The notes beneath the pieces are model-generated. The model saw only the letters and a program-made list of their open reading frames with translations. It was not told the origin of the DNA and did no database searches. Below, piece after piece: positions 14,852-22,079 of a stretch of 27,060 nt of DNA. Within the stretch, counting starts at the first letter, position 1. Each line of letters starts with the position of its first letter. This DNA comes from CAZGZD01 sp964401915 (GTDB lineage Bacteria; Patescibacteriota; Microgenomatia; UBA1406; GWC2-37-13), in NCBI GenBank assembly GCA_964401915.1, contig CAYOAI010000014.1:1-27060 (forward strand). Direction: 5' to 3'. A program made the position numbers and the translations under genes.

Positions 14852-17107
14852 TTATAAGGAAAGTGTTTGACCTGGTTGTATTTGACCTGCAAGAATCTGT
14901 CTTGCCACTTGGCCATCAATCTCATTTTTGAGGATTCTTTGGAGATCTCGCGCTCCAAATGCGGGGTCATAATGTGTGGATATAAGATTCGCAATTGTGG
15001 CGTCTGATATCTGAAGTTTGATTTTGTGATTAGCATAAATTGATGTGGCGAGCTGGCCTACAATCGCACGTGCCATATCAATCATCATCGTCTTAGTGAG
15101 TCCGTGGAATGCTATGATCCCATCGAACCTATTGAGAAACTCGGGCAAGAAGATTCCTTTCTCGACAAGATGATCGACTACGGCCTTTGTGGTCGGGGGT
15201 GTTTGGATAAGAGCTGATCCTGTGGACTGCGTGGATTGATAAAAGAGTGATGCGCCAGCATTTGATGTTGCTATAATTACCAGATTCTTGCAGTCCACTC
15301 GACGACCATATCCATCTGAATAATACCCTTCATCAAGCATAGTGAGGAATATGTTCAGAAGATCATGATCTGCTTTCTCAATTTCGTCAAGAAGTAGCAC
15401 TCCATAAGGCTGGGCACGAAGAGCAGCGGTCAGCAGTCCCGGATTTCCAGTATCAGCTGATCCAATAAGCTTGGATATATCTGACTTTGATTGGTAAAGC
15501 GACATATCAAATCGAATAAACTGTGCACTCGTACCAAATAGCGCTGCGGAAATAGCTTTTGCAGTCTCAGTCTTCCCTACACCTGTGGGCCCAAGAAAAA
15601 TAAAGGTACACAGAGGCTTATGTCGAGTTCCTTGATCAACAAAAGCTTGCTGCAGAGTTGACGTGACTGATTTGACAGCTTCTTCTTGATGGATAATACG
15701 TGCTGAAAGGGTCGACTCAAGAGTGAGGAGCTTATTTCGCATAGAGCTATTTATTGTAGTGGGTATGTGAGTAAGCTCTTCAAGGACGATGCTGATCGTA
15801 TCAGGTGTCACAATGGTTTTTTTGAGCATTTGATTTGTATACACACAGGCACTATCAAGCAGCTTGACTGTTTTTTCAGGATATGGAATTGTTGTTATAT
15901 ATACGTCACTCTTGTCGAGCGCAATCTCAAGTGTCTCGTATGGAATGTAGACGCCATAATGTGCTTCAATGCGTGGAATTGAGTTTAGGAGTATTGCTTC
16001 AGCTTGAGCCTTAGTGATCTCAGGGATGTCTTCTTTTACAAAATGTTGACCGATATTTTCGAATGGACGTATATATCTCTCATAAAGATATGGTGTCGTA
16101 ATGCCAATAATCTGCATCTCGCTTCCTTTGGCATATTTCTCAATTTGTGAGCTCATATCAAGGTGTCCTTGTTCATTAGTCGTGTATTTATCAATTCTGT
16201 CAATTACAAGGATTACATTTGCAGCTCCAGCTGCTTCAGCAAACAAAGAGTCAAGGAATACTTCTCTTTTTTTCATATCTTCAAACTCAGCCAAAATTCC
16301 GTCCATATTAAGCTTTAAGACTCGCTTAAAAGCGAGTAGCTCGGTAGTTTTGCCTTCGTATATTTGCTTGGCAAGAGCATCGACTATGGTATGTTTGCCT
16401 ATTCCCTCATCTCCAACAAGTAGCACATTTGCCTCATTCCCCTTAGAGAGGATTCGCTCAACCTGCTCAATTTGGAGTTCGCGCGCAATCACTGGACTAA
16501 GCTTGGCAAGATATGCAGGGTCTGTGAGATCTTGAGTAAAGCGATCAAGAGTCGGTGTATATCCATATGCCCAGTCGTGCCCAATTGGGGGGGTGGCCAT
16601 GAGAGAGGACAGCTTCCACCACTTTTCCTGTTCATACTGAGCATGATAATAATGCTCAAACCAGTCCTCGACTTTTTTTTGATTTATTGGATTTATAAGG
16701 TGCTTGGACATAAAATCGGCCTTTATTGATTGTTTTTTCTCTTCAGGAGTAGGCTTGGTAAGGCTTATGGCAAAAAGTAGAGGGATAAGTAGTATATATA
16801 AGAGAATTACGATGGGGATGGAAATAAGAATAACAATTTGTAGGATAAGGTAAAAAAGCAGTATTGCAAGCCGCATCACAGCGCCGATCAGGCGACTCAT
16901 GACATTGAAGCTTAAGCGGTTGAAGTACTCTGAGAAAGAGAAACCCACCTCAGTCTTTTGGGCAACTAGATTTTTCCAGGGTGAAAATAGAGTCCGAAGT
17001 AGTTGCTTGAGTGAAAAGAAATAAGGTAAAAAGATAAGAATATTTATGAGTCCTTCAAAAAAAGCCCGAAAAGAACTGCGATAGAATTCTTTTAGTTTGC
17101 TCTGCAT
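14852..17107 (-). CDS. Membrane-anchored double AAA+ Clp/Hsp100-like ATPase
   Basis: 751 aa. The first 115 residues hold hydrophobic segments (about 13-38 and 78-115) that would anchor it in the membrane; the Clp N-domain is absent. Domain 1 (about 200-400) has Walker A GDEGIGKHT (232-240) and Walker B VILVIDRID, in which the catalytic Glu is Arg304; its arginine-finger block ERRF is replaced by GQHF, so this ring is probably unable to hydrolyse ATP. Domain 2 (about 455-751) is intact: GPTGVGKT (506-513), LLLDEIEKAD (Glu575), ATSNAGA, FLNRF (Arg660) and sensor-2 GAR (718-720). It would remodel or unfold proteins at the membrane. No clpP-like gene is in the window. It ends just before tmk. Confidence 0.88.
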   Translation of the reverse strand: MQSKLKEFYRSSFRAFFEGLINILIFLPYFFSLKQLLRTLFSPWKNLVAQKTEVGFSFSEYFNRLSFNVMSRLIGAVMRLAILLFYLILQIVILISIPIVILLYILLIPLLFAISLTKPTPEEKKQSIKADFMSKHLINPINQKKVEDWFEHYYHAQYEQEKWWKLSSLMATPPIGHDWAYGYTPTLDRFTQDLTDPAYLAKLSPVIARELQIEQVERILSKGNEANVLLVGDEGIGKHTIVDALAKQIYEGKTTELLAFKRVLKLNMDGILAEFEDMKKREVFLDSLFAEAAGAANVILVIDRIDKYTTNEQGHLDMSSQIEKYAKGSEMQIIGITTPYLYERYIRPFENIGQHFVKEDIPEITKAQAEAILLNSIPRIEAHYGVYIPYETLEIALDKSDVYITTIPYPEKTVKLLDSACVYTNQMLKKTIVTPDTISIVLEELTHIPTTINSSMRNKLLTLESTLSARIIHQEEAVKSVTSTLQQAFVDQGTRHKPLCTFIFLGPTGVGKTETAKAISAALFGTSAQFIRFDMSLYQSKSDISKLIGSADTGNPGLLTAALRAQPYGVLLLDEIEKADHDLLNIFLTMLDEGYYSDGYGRRVDCKNLVIIATSNAGASLFYQSTQSTGSALIQTPPTTKAVVDHLVEKGIFLPEFLNRFDGIIAFHGLTKTMMIDMARAIVGQLATSIYANHKIKLQISDATIANLISTHYDPAFGARDLQRILKNEIDGQVARQILAGQIQPGQTLSL

Positions 17108-17125
17108 ATTTTGATTATAGCTTAT

Positions 17126-17168
17126 ATCAGTCGCAGTCAGTCAAGTCAGTTGGAATCAGTTGAATCAG
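17126..17168. repeat. Degenerate TCAGT repeat, ~10-nt spacing
   Basis: TCAGT occurs at 17127, 17137, 17146 and 17156, with a partial copy (TCAGC) at 17164, spaced 8-10 nt. It lies between the start of the AAA+ gene and the lysine-rich micro-ORF unit. The style resembles the ACTAGTT-type repeat at 4105-4155, but the core differs. Confidence 0.55.
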
Positions 17169-17208
17169 CCGCGATATTGCTTATTTATTTTGTGTCTTAA
17201 GTGGGGGG

Positions 17209-17238
17209 TTGACATTGATTCAAAAAGTACTAATATAA
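17209..17238 (+). promoter_or_regulatory. Promoter of the lysine-rich micro-ORF unit
   Basis: Consensus TTGACA at 17209-17214, with a -10 at TAATAT (17231-17236, 16-nt spacer) or ATATAA (17233-17238, 18-nt spacer). Predicted transcript start is near 17244, leaving a leader of about 70 nt with two hairpins: AACTCT/AGAGTT (17270-17288) and GTTGA/TCAAC (17297-17314). Confidence 0.7.
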
Positions 17239-17314
17239 AAATGAATAATGCTTATTTGTAATAGCTTTCAACTCTATAGTTAAGAGTTTACTATTTGTTG
17301 AGGGGGTGGTCAAC

Positions 17315-17353
17315 ATGGCTAAGAAAAAGGCAAAGGCTAAGAAAAAAAAGTAA
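17315..17353 (+). CDS. Lysine-rich 12-aa micro-ORF
   Basis: ATG to TAA encodes MAKKKAKAKKKK: 8 Lys, 3 Ala and the initiator. It has a rare feature for this window, an SD-like GAGGGGGTG whose G-rich core sits in the loop of a hairpin (GTTGA 17297-17301, TCAAC 17310-17314) that abuts the start codon. A consensus promoter lies upstream and an intrinsic terminator downstream, so it is its own transcription unit of about 170 nt. It could be a small basic nucleic-acid-binding peptide resembling histone H1 tails, or an expressed regulatory RNA with a short ORF. It is too short for family assignment. Confidence 0.6.
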   Translation: MAKKKAKAKKKK

Positions 17354-17372
17354 ATGCTTAAGTCGCTAAAAA

Positions 17373-17415
17373 GCCCCACACGCTTTAGATTCATATACTG
17401 TCGGTGGGGTTTTTT
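17373..17415 (+). terminator. Intrinsic terminator before truB
   Basis: CCCCAC (17374-17379) pairs with GTGGGG (17404-17409) around a 24-nt loop, followed by six T (17410-17415); an A-rich run precedes the stem. It closes the lysine-rich micro-ORF unit and separates it from truB, whose own TATAAT lies at 17416-17421. Confidence 0.75.
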
Positions 17416-17432
17416 ATATAATAACCTTCATT

Positions 17433-18200
17433 ATGAATAGAGTTCTCACGCTACATAAGCCAGTAGGTGCTACTCCCCTGGATGTACTTCATGAGCTTCA
17501 GGAGCGAAATCCAGAGTACAAAGATGTGAAGCTTGCATATGCAGGTCGGCTTGATCCGATGGCTGAGGGTCTACTTTTGGTTCTCGTTGGAGATGAATGT
17601 AGGCGTCGAGATCATTATCAAAAGCTGGATAAGATTTACGAATTTGAGGTGCTTTTTGGTGTCTCGACTGATACGTATGATATTCTGGGTAAAATTACAA
17701 GCACCAAACACCAAATTCCAAACAATTTGATTCTTCAAATTAAAAAAATAATTCCTGAATTTATCGGAGAGCATGATCAGCCATATCCTCCATATTCTGC
17801 GGCGCGAGTGAATGGCAAACCCTTATATTGGTGGGCACGGCAAGGCCGCATAGACGAATGTAATATACCATCAAAGAGAGTGAACATTTATGACCTGAAA
17901 TTCAAAGGTTATGAGGAAAAAACTACAAAAGAACTTGAGACGTTTGTTGTTTCCAGAATAAACAAAGTAAAGGGAGATTTTCGGCAGAATGAGATTAAAA
18001 AAGACTGGGATACATTTTTCAAAAAGTATATGGATCAAAGCTTTGTAACTGCATCATTTACTATTCATTGCTCATCCGGCACATATGTGAGATCTTTGGC
18101 TCATGAGATGGGTCTGGAGCTTGGAGTTAGGGGCATTGCTTTACAAATAAAAAGAAAAAAGATTGGAACTTTTTTTAAAGAAGATAATCAAGAAGTTTAA
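17433..18200 (+). CDS. truB: tRNA pseudouridine(55) synthase TruB
   Basis: Makes pseudouridine 55 in the T loop of tRNAs. The catalytic motif YAGRLDPMAEGLL has Asp41, with the usual N-terminal HKPVGATPLDVL ahead of it. YEFEVLFGVSTDTYD, then PPYSAARVNGKPLYWWAR, then SGTYVRSLAHEMG follow in family order. Length of 255 aa is a little short, and the C-terminal PUA domain seems absent. TATAAT lies 11 nt before the ATG and there is no SD. The end overlaps the convergent gene by 4 nt. Confidence 0.95.
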   Translation: MNRVLTLHKPVGATPLDVLHELQERNPEYKDVKLAYAGRLDPMAEGLLLVLVGDECRRRDHYQKLDKIYEFEVLFGVSTDTYDILGKITSTKHQIPNNLILQIKKIIPEFIGEHDQPYPPYSAARVNGKPLYWWARQGRIDECNIPSKRVNIYDLKFKGYEEKTTKELETFVVSRINKVKGDFRQNEIKKDWDTFFKKYMDQSFVTASFTIHCSSGTYVRSLAHEMGLELGVRGIALQIKRKKIGTFFKEDNQEV

Positions 18201-18814
18201 ACTAGTTCATCGATTATAGCGACAAAGTGCCCGGCTTCGCTTATAGCGCTTGTGGCTACCTCTGGATCAAATCTTTCTCTTGAGGTAGGCTTCCTTTCTG
18301 AGCCAGAAACAGTAGAGTAAAGGTCATCTCCATTAATAGTTGTACCTGTATGATTATCACTAAATGGAGCCGTTGTTTCAATAGTGTCTGCCTGAAAACG
18401 ACCGAGAGAATCCCTACGACCTGAGATTTGCAAGTATCTCTCTATTCCATATTCAGTAGTTTGCTCAAACGTGATGGTTTCCTCTCCGGTGTTTTCAAAA
18501 GAACGACTAAACCAAACGCGCGATACTCCATCGTTGAGATCAAATGATGCTCTTCCTGTGGGGATCATACCTCTAAAAATATCACCGAATTCACTAAATC
18601 TTTCGAAGAATTGATCTCCACTTCTACTCTCTCGCAATCGGGGCAATGCGCCTTTGAGAGCGCTCAATCGATTCCTCATCTCTCTTTTGCTATGTACACC
18701 AAACTCGTGGCGTACTTTTCTTGCATCCCATCGGTTGCGAATATCGTGAACTGCAAGTCCTAATCCAGCAGATCCCGCCATAGCGATAGCGGCACTTTCA
18801 ATAAGTTTGCTCAT
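18197..18814 (-). CDS. Unknown 205-aa protein
   Basis: I do not recognise it. The N-terminus SAAIAMAGSAGLGLAVHDI is weakly hydrophobic and could be a signal-like or membrane-contacting segment. A basic helical part follows (DARKVRHEFGVHSKREMRNRL), then a Thr/Ser-rich beta-like region with strand patterns (SRVWFSRSFENTGEETITFEQ in two pieces, RYLQISGRRDS). No cysteine and no motif that I can name. It has its own strong promoter covered by a perfect 16-nt palindrome, so its expression is probably regulated. It converges on truB with a 4-nt overlap. Confidence 0.65.
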   Translation of the reverse strand: MSKLIESAAIAMAGSAGLGLAVHDIRNRWDARKVRHEFGVHSKREMRNRLSALKGALPRLRESRSGDQFFERFSEFGDIFRGMIPTGRASFDLNDGVSRVWFSRSFENTGEETITFEQTTEYGIERYLQISGRRDSLGRFQADTIETTAPFSDNHTGTTINGDDLYSTVSGSERKPTSRERFDPEVATSAISEAGHFVAIIDELV

Positions 18815-18821
18815 AGTGGTT

Positions 18822-18854
18822 TTCGATTATAATCGAACTATGGGTCGAATGCAA
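18822..18854 (-). promoter_or_regulatory. Promoter with perfect palindrome over the -10
   Basis: On the minus strand, TTGCAT (18854-18849), a 17-nt spacer and TATAAT (18831-18826). The perfect 16-nt palindrome TTCGATTATAATCGAA (18822-18837) covers the -10, the typical position of a repressor operator. The transcript would start about 4 nt before the ATG at 18814. Confidence 0.7.
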
Positions 18855-18862
18855 TATAGATT

Positions 18863-20008
18863 TTATTTAAGAGATACTTCCACAAGTCGGAGCTCTCCCG
18901 TGAAAGGTCCCAGTGGGCGGTAGTAGCCTACATACATCTTTTTCCCATCTTCTTTAAAAAGCGCTGGATGTTGCTGTGCCGCATAGTCGAAACTTCCGGC
19001 AGCAGGGGTAAGTCCTGTAAAGAGAGTTTTTTGATTACTCCATGGTCCCTCTGGTCGACTGGCCGTCCTCACAAGTACTTCATTTGCAAATGGCTTGCTA
19101 TAGACAGCTACAAACTGATTAAGATAATTGTTCCATGCCACCGAGAAGCCTGAAGAGGATGCATCGATTACTTTTTTGGCGGCATTTATATCACTCACCC
19201 ATTTTTTACCATTCCAGAATGTATATACTGATCGCTGGGTCACCTTATCTTGTGGGACTCGTGCAATCTCGCAGCCAAACTTGGTTTTGTCACAACTATA
19301 TAGATAGATGTATTGGCCATCTTTTAGGGCTGAGCGAACAAATAATTGCTCGGGCTTTTTGAAAACATTTTCGGCGATGACATTTGCATATGACGTACTC
19401 TTTTTTATACTCGCTATATTTACTCCCTGAAGATCATAGTTTAGATATCCAGGTTGTACCTTAAGGCTGAGTGAGAAGATAAGCGCTTCATCGTCTGATA
19501 TGTTGACGGCCGACATAGGCCACAGAGCATATCGATCGTCTCCTTTATTTTTTTGGAGATTATAATTTTTTTCATCCTGCTTAAGCTCAATAAACTGATA
19601 AGGGGCTCCTGCCGCGTCCAACGATTCTTCAACTGCAAGTGGAGTCGTCGGATTGGCAAATGCCACGGTATTGGATCTTGCATTCTGCCCATCTGAGGAC
19701 TTTGGATTGAAAAGTGTGTCATTGAAGATCCACACAAGAGTATTGCCCAGCATGACACTGATTCCTCCATCACGAGTGGTGACATTTGTCGGCTTGCCGA
19801 CTTCCCCTACTTCCCGAACGGACTCGACAGAAAGTGTATTGAGTCGATATTTCCCGAAAGGTATGCGAAGCCTCATGCCCTCAAAGGCATGTGAGTTTGT
19901 AGTTTTTATAGACTGTGTAGCATATATGCCGAAGGAGATTACTGCTATAGCAGTAGCGATGATGAAGAAGACCAGGACATTTTTGATATCGTATTTTTTA
20001 CTTTTCAT
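18863..20008 (-). CDS. DUF4185-like secreted/anchored propeller protein
   Basis: 381 aa. One N-terminal membrane helix (about residues 10-30, VLVFFIIATAIAVISFGIYA) serves as signal anchor; the rest would be outside the cytoplasm. The block RDGGISVMLGNTLVWIFNDTLF and the later SGFSVAWNNYLNQFVAVYS and RPEGPWSNQKTLF blocks are typical of DUF4185 and of glycosidase-type five-bladed beta propellers. Carbohydrate binding or hydrolysis at the surface is plausible but not shown. A TATAAA box ends 8 nt before the ATG and there is no SD. It follows the nuclease gene by 15 nt. Confidence 0.7.
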   Translation of the reverse strand: MKSKKYDIKNVLVFFIIATAIAVISFGIYATQSIKTTNSHAFEGMRLRIPFGKYRLNTLSVESVREVGEVGKPTNVTTRDGGISVMLGNTLVWIFNDTLFNPKSSDGQNARSNTVAFANPTTPLAVEESLDAAGAPYQFIELKQDEKNYNLQKNKGDDRYALWPMSAVNISDDEALIFSLSLKVQPGYLNYDLQGVNIASIKKSTSYANVIAENVFKKPEQLFVRSALKDGQYIYLYSCDKTKFGCEIARVPQDKVTQRSVYTFWNGKKWVSDINAAKKVIDASSSGFSVAWNNYLNQFVAVYSKPFANEVLVRTASRPEGPWSNQKTLFTGLTPAAGSFDYAAQQHPALFKEDGKKMYVGYYRPLGPFTGELRLVEVSLK

Positions 20009-20023
20009 ATCTCAATTTTATAG

Positions 20024-20722
20024 CTATTCGACCTCAGCTCGATTCATAAGCCATACGCAGTATTCGCAATTTTCGTGACGCTTGGGTTGTGGGCCTTTGA
20101 GGACAGATACGGCCTCAGCAAATAATTTCTTGACACGATCAACACTGGTTGATACTCGCACGGGTTCAATGTTGAAGTGTACAAGGCCGTTTTTTTCCAC
20201 TCGGGCTGGATAGTAGTATATTAGATATGCAAAATCAGCAACGAGGAATCCGTTTGAATTTAGCATAAGTGCATACGCGTCAAGTTGAGTCTGATAATAG
20301 CGCTCTGAGTCACCATCGCGTGGAGCTGAACCCTTTGTCTTATAATCGAGTGGAATATAGCGAACCTCCTGCTCAAAGAGCCCTTCTGTAGGGGTCTGAG
20401 AGAGAGTGAGACAATCATCAAGTGCACCAAAAAGAGTAGCTCCAATCTCTTGGTCTACGTACTCAAGACCTGTGCGCCAGTCGCGCCATTTGTCCATAAG
20501 AGCGGTGTCTTTAAGCAGTTGACCTTCTACTTTTCCATGTAGCTCTGGTGGAAGCGATCCTCTATACTGATCAAAATATTTCTTGATCACAAGATCCATG
20601 CCAGATGGAAGTGATGGAAAGATTCCTCGAGGGCGCTGGACTCTTTTGTTGTAGTGAAGCCAGAAGCAACGCGGACATTCGCGATAAAGATTGAGTCCTG
20701 TTGTGGGAGAAAGTCGAATCAT
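20024..20722 (-). CDS. PD-(D/E)XK nuclease, RecB/Cas4 type with Cys cluster
   Basis: 232 aa. Nuclease core: GALDD (Asp102/103), PLDYKTKG (Asp126, Lys128) and QLDAY (Gln146, Tyr150), the order of the RecB/Cas4/AddB nuclease family. Two cysteines near the N-terminus (Cys16, Cys19 in ECPRC) and two near the C-terminus (Cys219, Cys222 in CEYC) could hold a 4Fe-4S cluster as in Cas4 and AddB, although those use a one-plus-three arrangement. No CRISPR array or cas gene is in the window, so a repair role is more likely. It starts 3 nt after yjbQ. Confidence 0.82.
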   Translation of the reverse strand: MIRLSPTTGLNLYRECPRCFWLHYNKRVQRPRGIFPSLPSGMDLVIKKYFDQYRGSLPPELHGKVEGQLLKDTALMDKWRDWRTGLEYVDQEIGATLFGALDDCLTLSQTPTEGLFEQEVRYIPLDYKTKGSAPRDGDSERYYQTQLDAYALMLNSNGFLVADFAYLIYYYPARVEKNGLVHFNIEPVRVSTSVDRVKKLFAEAVSVLKGPQPKRHENCEYCVWLMNRAEVE

Positions 20723-20725
20723 ATC

Positions 20726-21115
20726 TTATTTTGACTCAAGCGTCGTGATGACAATTTCTCGAGTCCTTGGTCCATCCAGCTCTACAAGCACTACTCTCTG
20801 CCAACTTCCAAGAACAAGATGATTCTCAGAAACTGGGATAGTAATAGATGCGCCAATGATTGAGGACATAATATGATCTGTGACGTGTGCTGGGTTGTGT
20901 GGATGACGATAAGCAAGGCGCGGCATCATCGCCTCAAATGCGTCGAGCATATCAAGGTCAGTGCCAGGATCAAGGTCAGCAAGCGTGAGTGCGGCTGTGG
21001 TATGAAGTACCGATATAGAGCAGATACCCTCTCCAATCTTTATTTCTTTTTGAATATCATTGGTGATGTCGATAATTTCCTTTTTTTTCTGTGTTTTGAC
21101 GATTAGTTTTTTCAT
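20726..21115 (-). CDS. yjbQ: YjbQ/UPF0047 family protein
   Basis: 129 aa. Family blocks SVLHTTAALTLADLDPG, YRHPHNPAHVTDHIMSSI and LGSWQRVVLVELDGPRTRE are all present, including the conserved histidines. Homologs have thiamine-phosphate synthase activity in vitro; the true role is unsettled. A TAGATA box ends 7 nt before the ATG. It lies 19 nt after the glycosylase gene and may share its mRNA. Confidence 0.92.
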   Translation of the reverse strand: MKKLIVKTQKKKEIIDITNDIQKEIKIGEGICSISVLHTTAALTLADLDPGTDLDMLDAFEAMMPRLAYRHPHNPAHVTDHIMSSIIGASITIPVSENHLVLGSWQRVVLVELDGPRTREIVITTLESK

Positions 21116-21134
21116 ATCTTTTTATCTACCTTAT

Positions 21135-21464
21135 TTATACCAGACAGTCGCATTTTTTGCCCCTTAAGATAGCAATCTGCTCGTCTGGAGTATTTACAAA
21201 TAAGTCTTGCGTGCTCTGATCTATTACTTTCGATTGAGTAAGCGGGCTGTGGTGATGGTATCCTCTTTTTTCCATCTCCTCAACAAGGAGCTCGTGGCGC
21301 AAAAAGAGCGCCTTAGTTCGACCAATCCAGCGGATGGTCTCAGGATGCCGACGATAGCCCTTTTTATCTTTTGTTAGTATCGACCAGATAGCGTGAAGTT
21401 CGCGATGCTCACCGAGCAAGTGTTGTCGACACAAAATTGCTGGGTCAAGATCCCATATTCTCAT
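21135..21464 (-). CDS. Endonuclease V-like pyrimidine dimer DNA glycosylase
   Basis: 109 aa. The N-terminus MRIWDLDPAILCRQHLLGEH aligns with T4 endonuclease V (I-x-x-L-x6-QHLxxExREL), including the Glu of REL that corresponds to the catalytic Glu23. RGYHHHSPL near residue 67 is typical. In T4 the nucleophile is the amine of Thr2 after Met removal. Here Met1 aligns with that position, and Arg at position 2 would keep Met on, so the Met1 amine may serve. The enzyme would excise UV dimers. It ends in KKCDCLV, two extra cysteines of unknown role. Confidence 0.7.
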   Translation of the reverse strand: MRIWDLDPAILCRQHLLGEHRELHAIWSILTKDKKGYRRHPETIRWIGRTKALFLRHELLVEEMEKRGYHHHSPLTQSKVIDQSTQDLFVNTPDEQIAILRGKKCDCLV

Positions 21465-21470
21465 AATTAT

Positions 21471-21794
21471 TTAGCGCACTTTTGCTCCGTTTTTGATTGG
21501 CTTTTCTGGGTGAAGAAGTACGATCCCGCCATCGTCATCAATAGCCAGAATCATGCCTTGGCTTATGTGTCCGCGAATTTCGCGGGGTTCAAGATTGAGA
21601 AGTACTGGCACCTGCTTGCCCACAAGTATTTGTGGATCAGGGTAAAATTCGGCAATACCGGATATTACCTGTCGTGTTTCTTCTCCAATAGAGATGGATA
21701 GCTTAAGAAGCTTGTCGGCATTCTCGACTTTTTCAGCCTTCTCTATTGTTCCTATTCTGATATCGAGCTTTGCAAAGTCGTCAAATGTGATCAT
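21471..21794 (-). CDS. Free-standing tRNA-binding domain (Trbp111/MetG C-terminal type)
   Basis: 107 aa. An OB-fold tRNA-binding domain: FAKLDIRIGTIEKAEKV, ADKLLKLSISIGEETRQVISGI, and GHISQGMILA. In other bacteria this is the C-terminal dimerisation domain of methionyl-tRNA synthetase or the separate proteins Trbp111 and CsaA. No MetG is in this window. Its ATG lies only 5 nt after the tRNA-Val 3' end, so removal of the tRNA by RNase Z would leave an almost leaderless mRNA. Confidence 0.9.
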   Translation of the reverse strand: MITFDDFAKLDIRIGTIEKAEKVENADKLLKLSISIGEETRQVISGIAEFYPDPQILVGKQVPVLLNLEPREIRGHISQGMILAIDDDGGIVLLHPEKPIKNGAKVR

Positions 21795-21799
21795 AAGTG

Positions 21800-21873
21800 T
21801 GGCCGCTGAGGGATTCGAACCCCCGACATCCCGGATGTAAACCGGACGCTCTAACCAACTGAGCTAAGCGGCC
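21800..21873 (-). tRNA. tRNA-Val (anticodon UAC)
   Basis: Minus-strand cloverleaf, 74 nt. Acceptor GGCCGCT pairs with AGCGGCC, the D arm includes AGCTCAGTTGGTTAGAGC, the anticodon loop is TTTACAT and the T loop is TTCGAAT. The discriminator is A and CCA is not encoded. It lies downstream of tRNA-Ile on the same strand. Confidence 0.96.
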
Positions 21874-21906
21874 TTTTAGTTAAAAATAGATTTTACATTA
21901 CATTCG

Positions 21907-21940
21907 AAATCTAGTTGAAACTAGTCAAAATTAACTTTAA
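21907..21940. repeat. ACTAGT-type repeat copy
   Basis: CTAGTTGAAA followed by CTAGTCAAAA, 10 nt apart. TAGTTGAAACT (21912-21922) is the reverse complement of AGTTTCAACTA at 4139-4149, so it belongs with the repeat upstream of prs. Confidence 0.55.
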
Positions 21941-21951
21941 CAAAGTGCTTG

Positions 21952-21977
21952 CCATCCGTAGCTTTAGCGTAGGATGG
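21952..21977. repeat. REP-like palindrome 1
   Basis: CCATCC and GGATGG flank GTA-GCTTTAGC-GTA, an inverted repeat with an inner GCTTTAGC. It directly precedes the duplicated tRNA-Ile 3' fragment. Confidence 0.75.
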
Positions 21978-21993
21978 TGGGTGTACTTGGACT
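21977..21993 (-). repeat. Duplicated tRNA-Ile 3' end fragment
   Basis: GTGGGTGTAC-T-TGGACT is 16/17 identical to 22079-22095 (GTGGGTGTAC-G-TGGACT), which covers the acceptor 3' strand and part of the T arm of tRNA-Ile. The offset is 102 nt. It does not continue into a full tRNA. Confidence 0.8.
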
Positions 21994-22013
21994 TCCCGAT
22001 GCTTCGATCGGGA
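21994..22013. repeat. REP-like palindrome 2
   Basis: TCCCGAT and ATCGGGA form a perfect 7-bp stem around the 6-nt loop GCTTCG, starting one base after the tRNA-Ile fragment. Confidence 0.8.
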
Positions 22014-22060
22014 TAAACTTCTCGTCCATTCCCCTATCTTCGCCAATCTCAGCAGTAAAA

Positions 22061-22079
22061 CACTGAGCTTGCCGAAGTG
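22061..22079. repeat. REP-like palindrome 3
   Basis: CACTGAGCTTGCCGAAGTG, with CACT/AGTG ends. It resembles the widespread CTTCGGCAAGCTCAG class of bacterial REPs. It abuts the discriminator base of tRNA-Ile without any gap. Confidence 0.75.

Noticed and set aside
14128..15036. Thymidylate kinase with a 69-residue N-terminal extension
   Set aside because: The extension is an out-of-frame shadow of the AAA+ gene's C-terminus; the kinase begins at 14829.
20024..20722. Cas4 and a CRISPR system
   Set aside because: The nuclease is Cas4-like, but there are no direct repeats with regular spacers and no other cas gene in the window.
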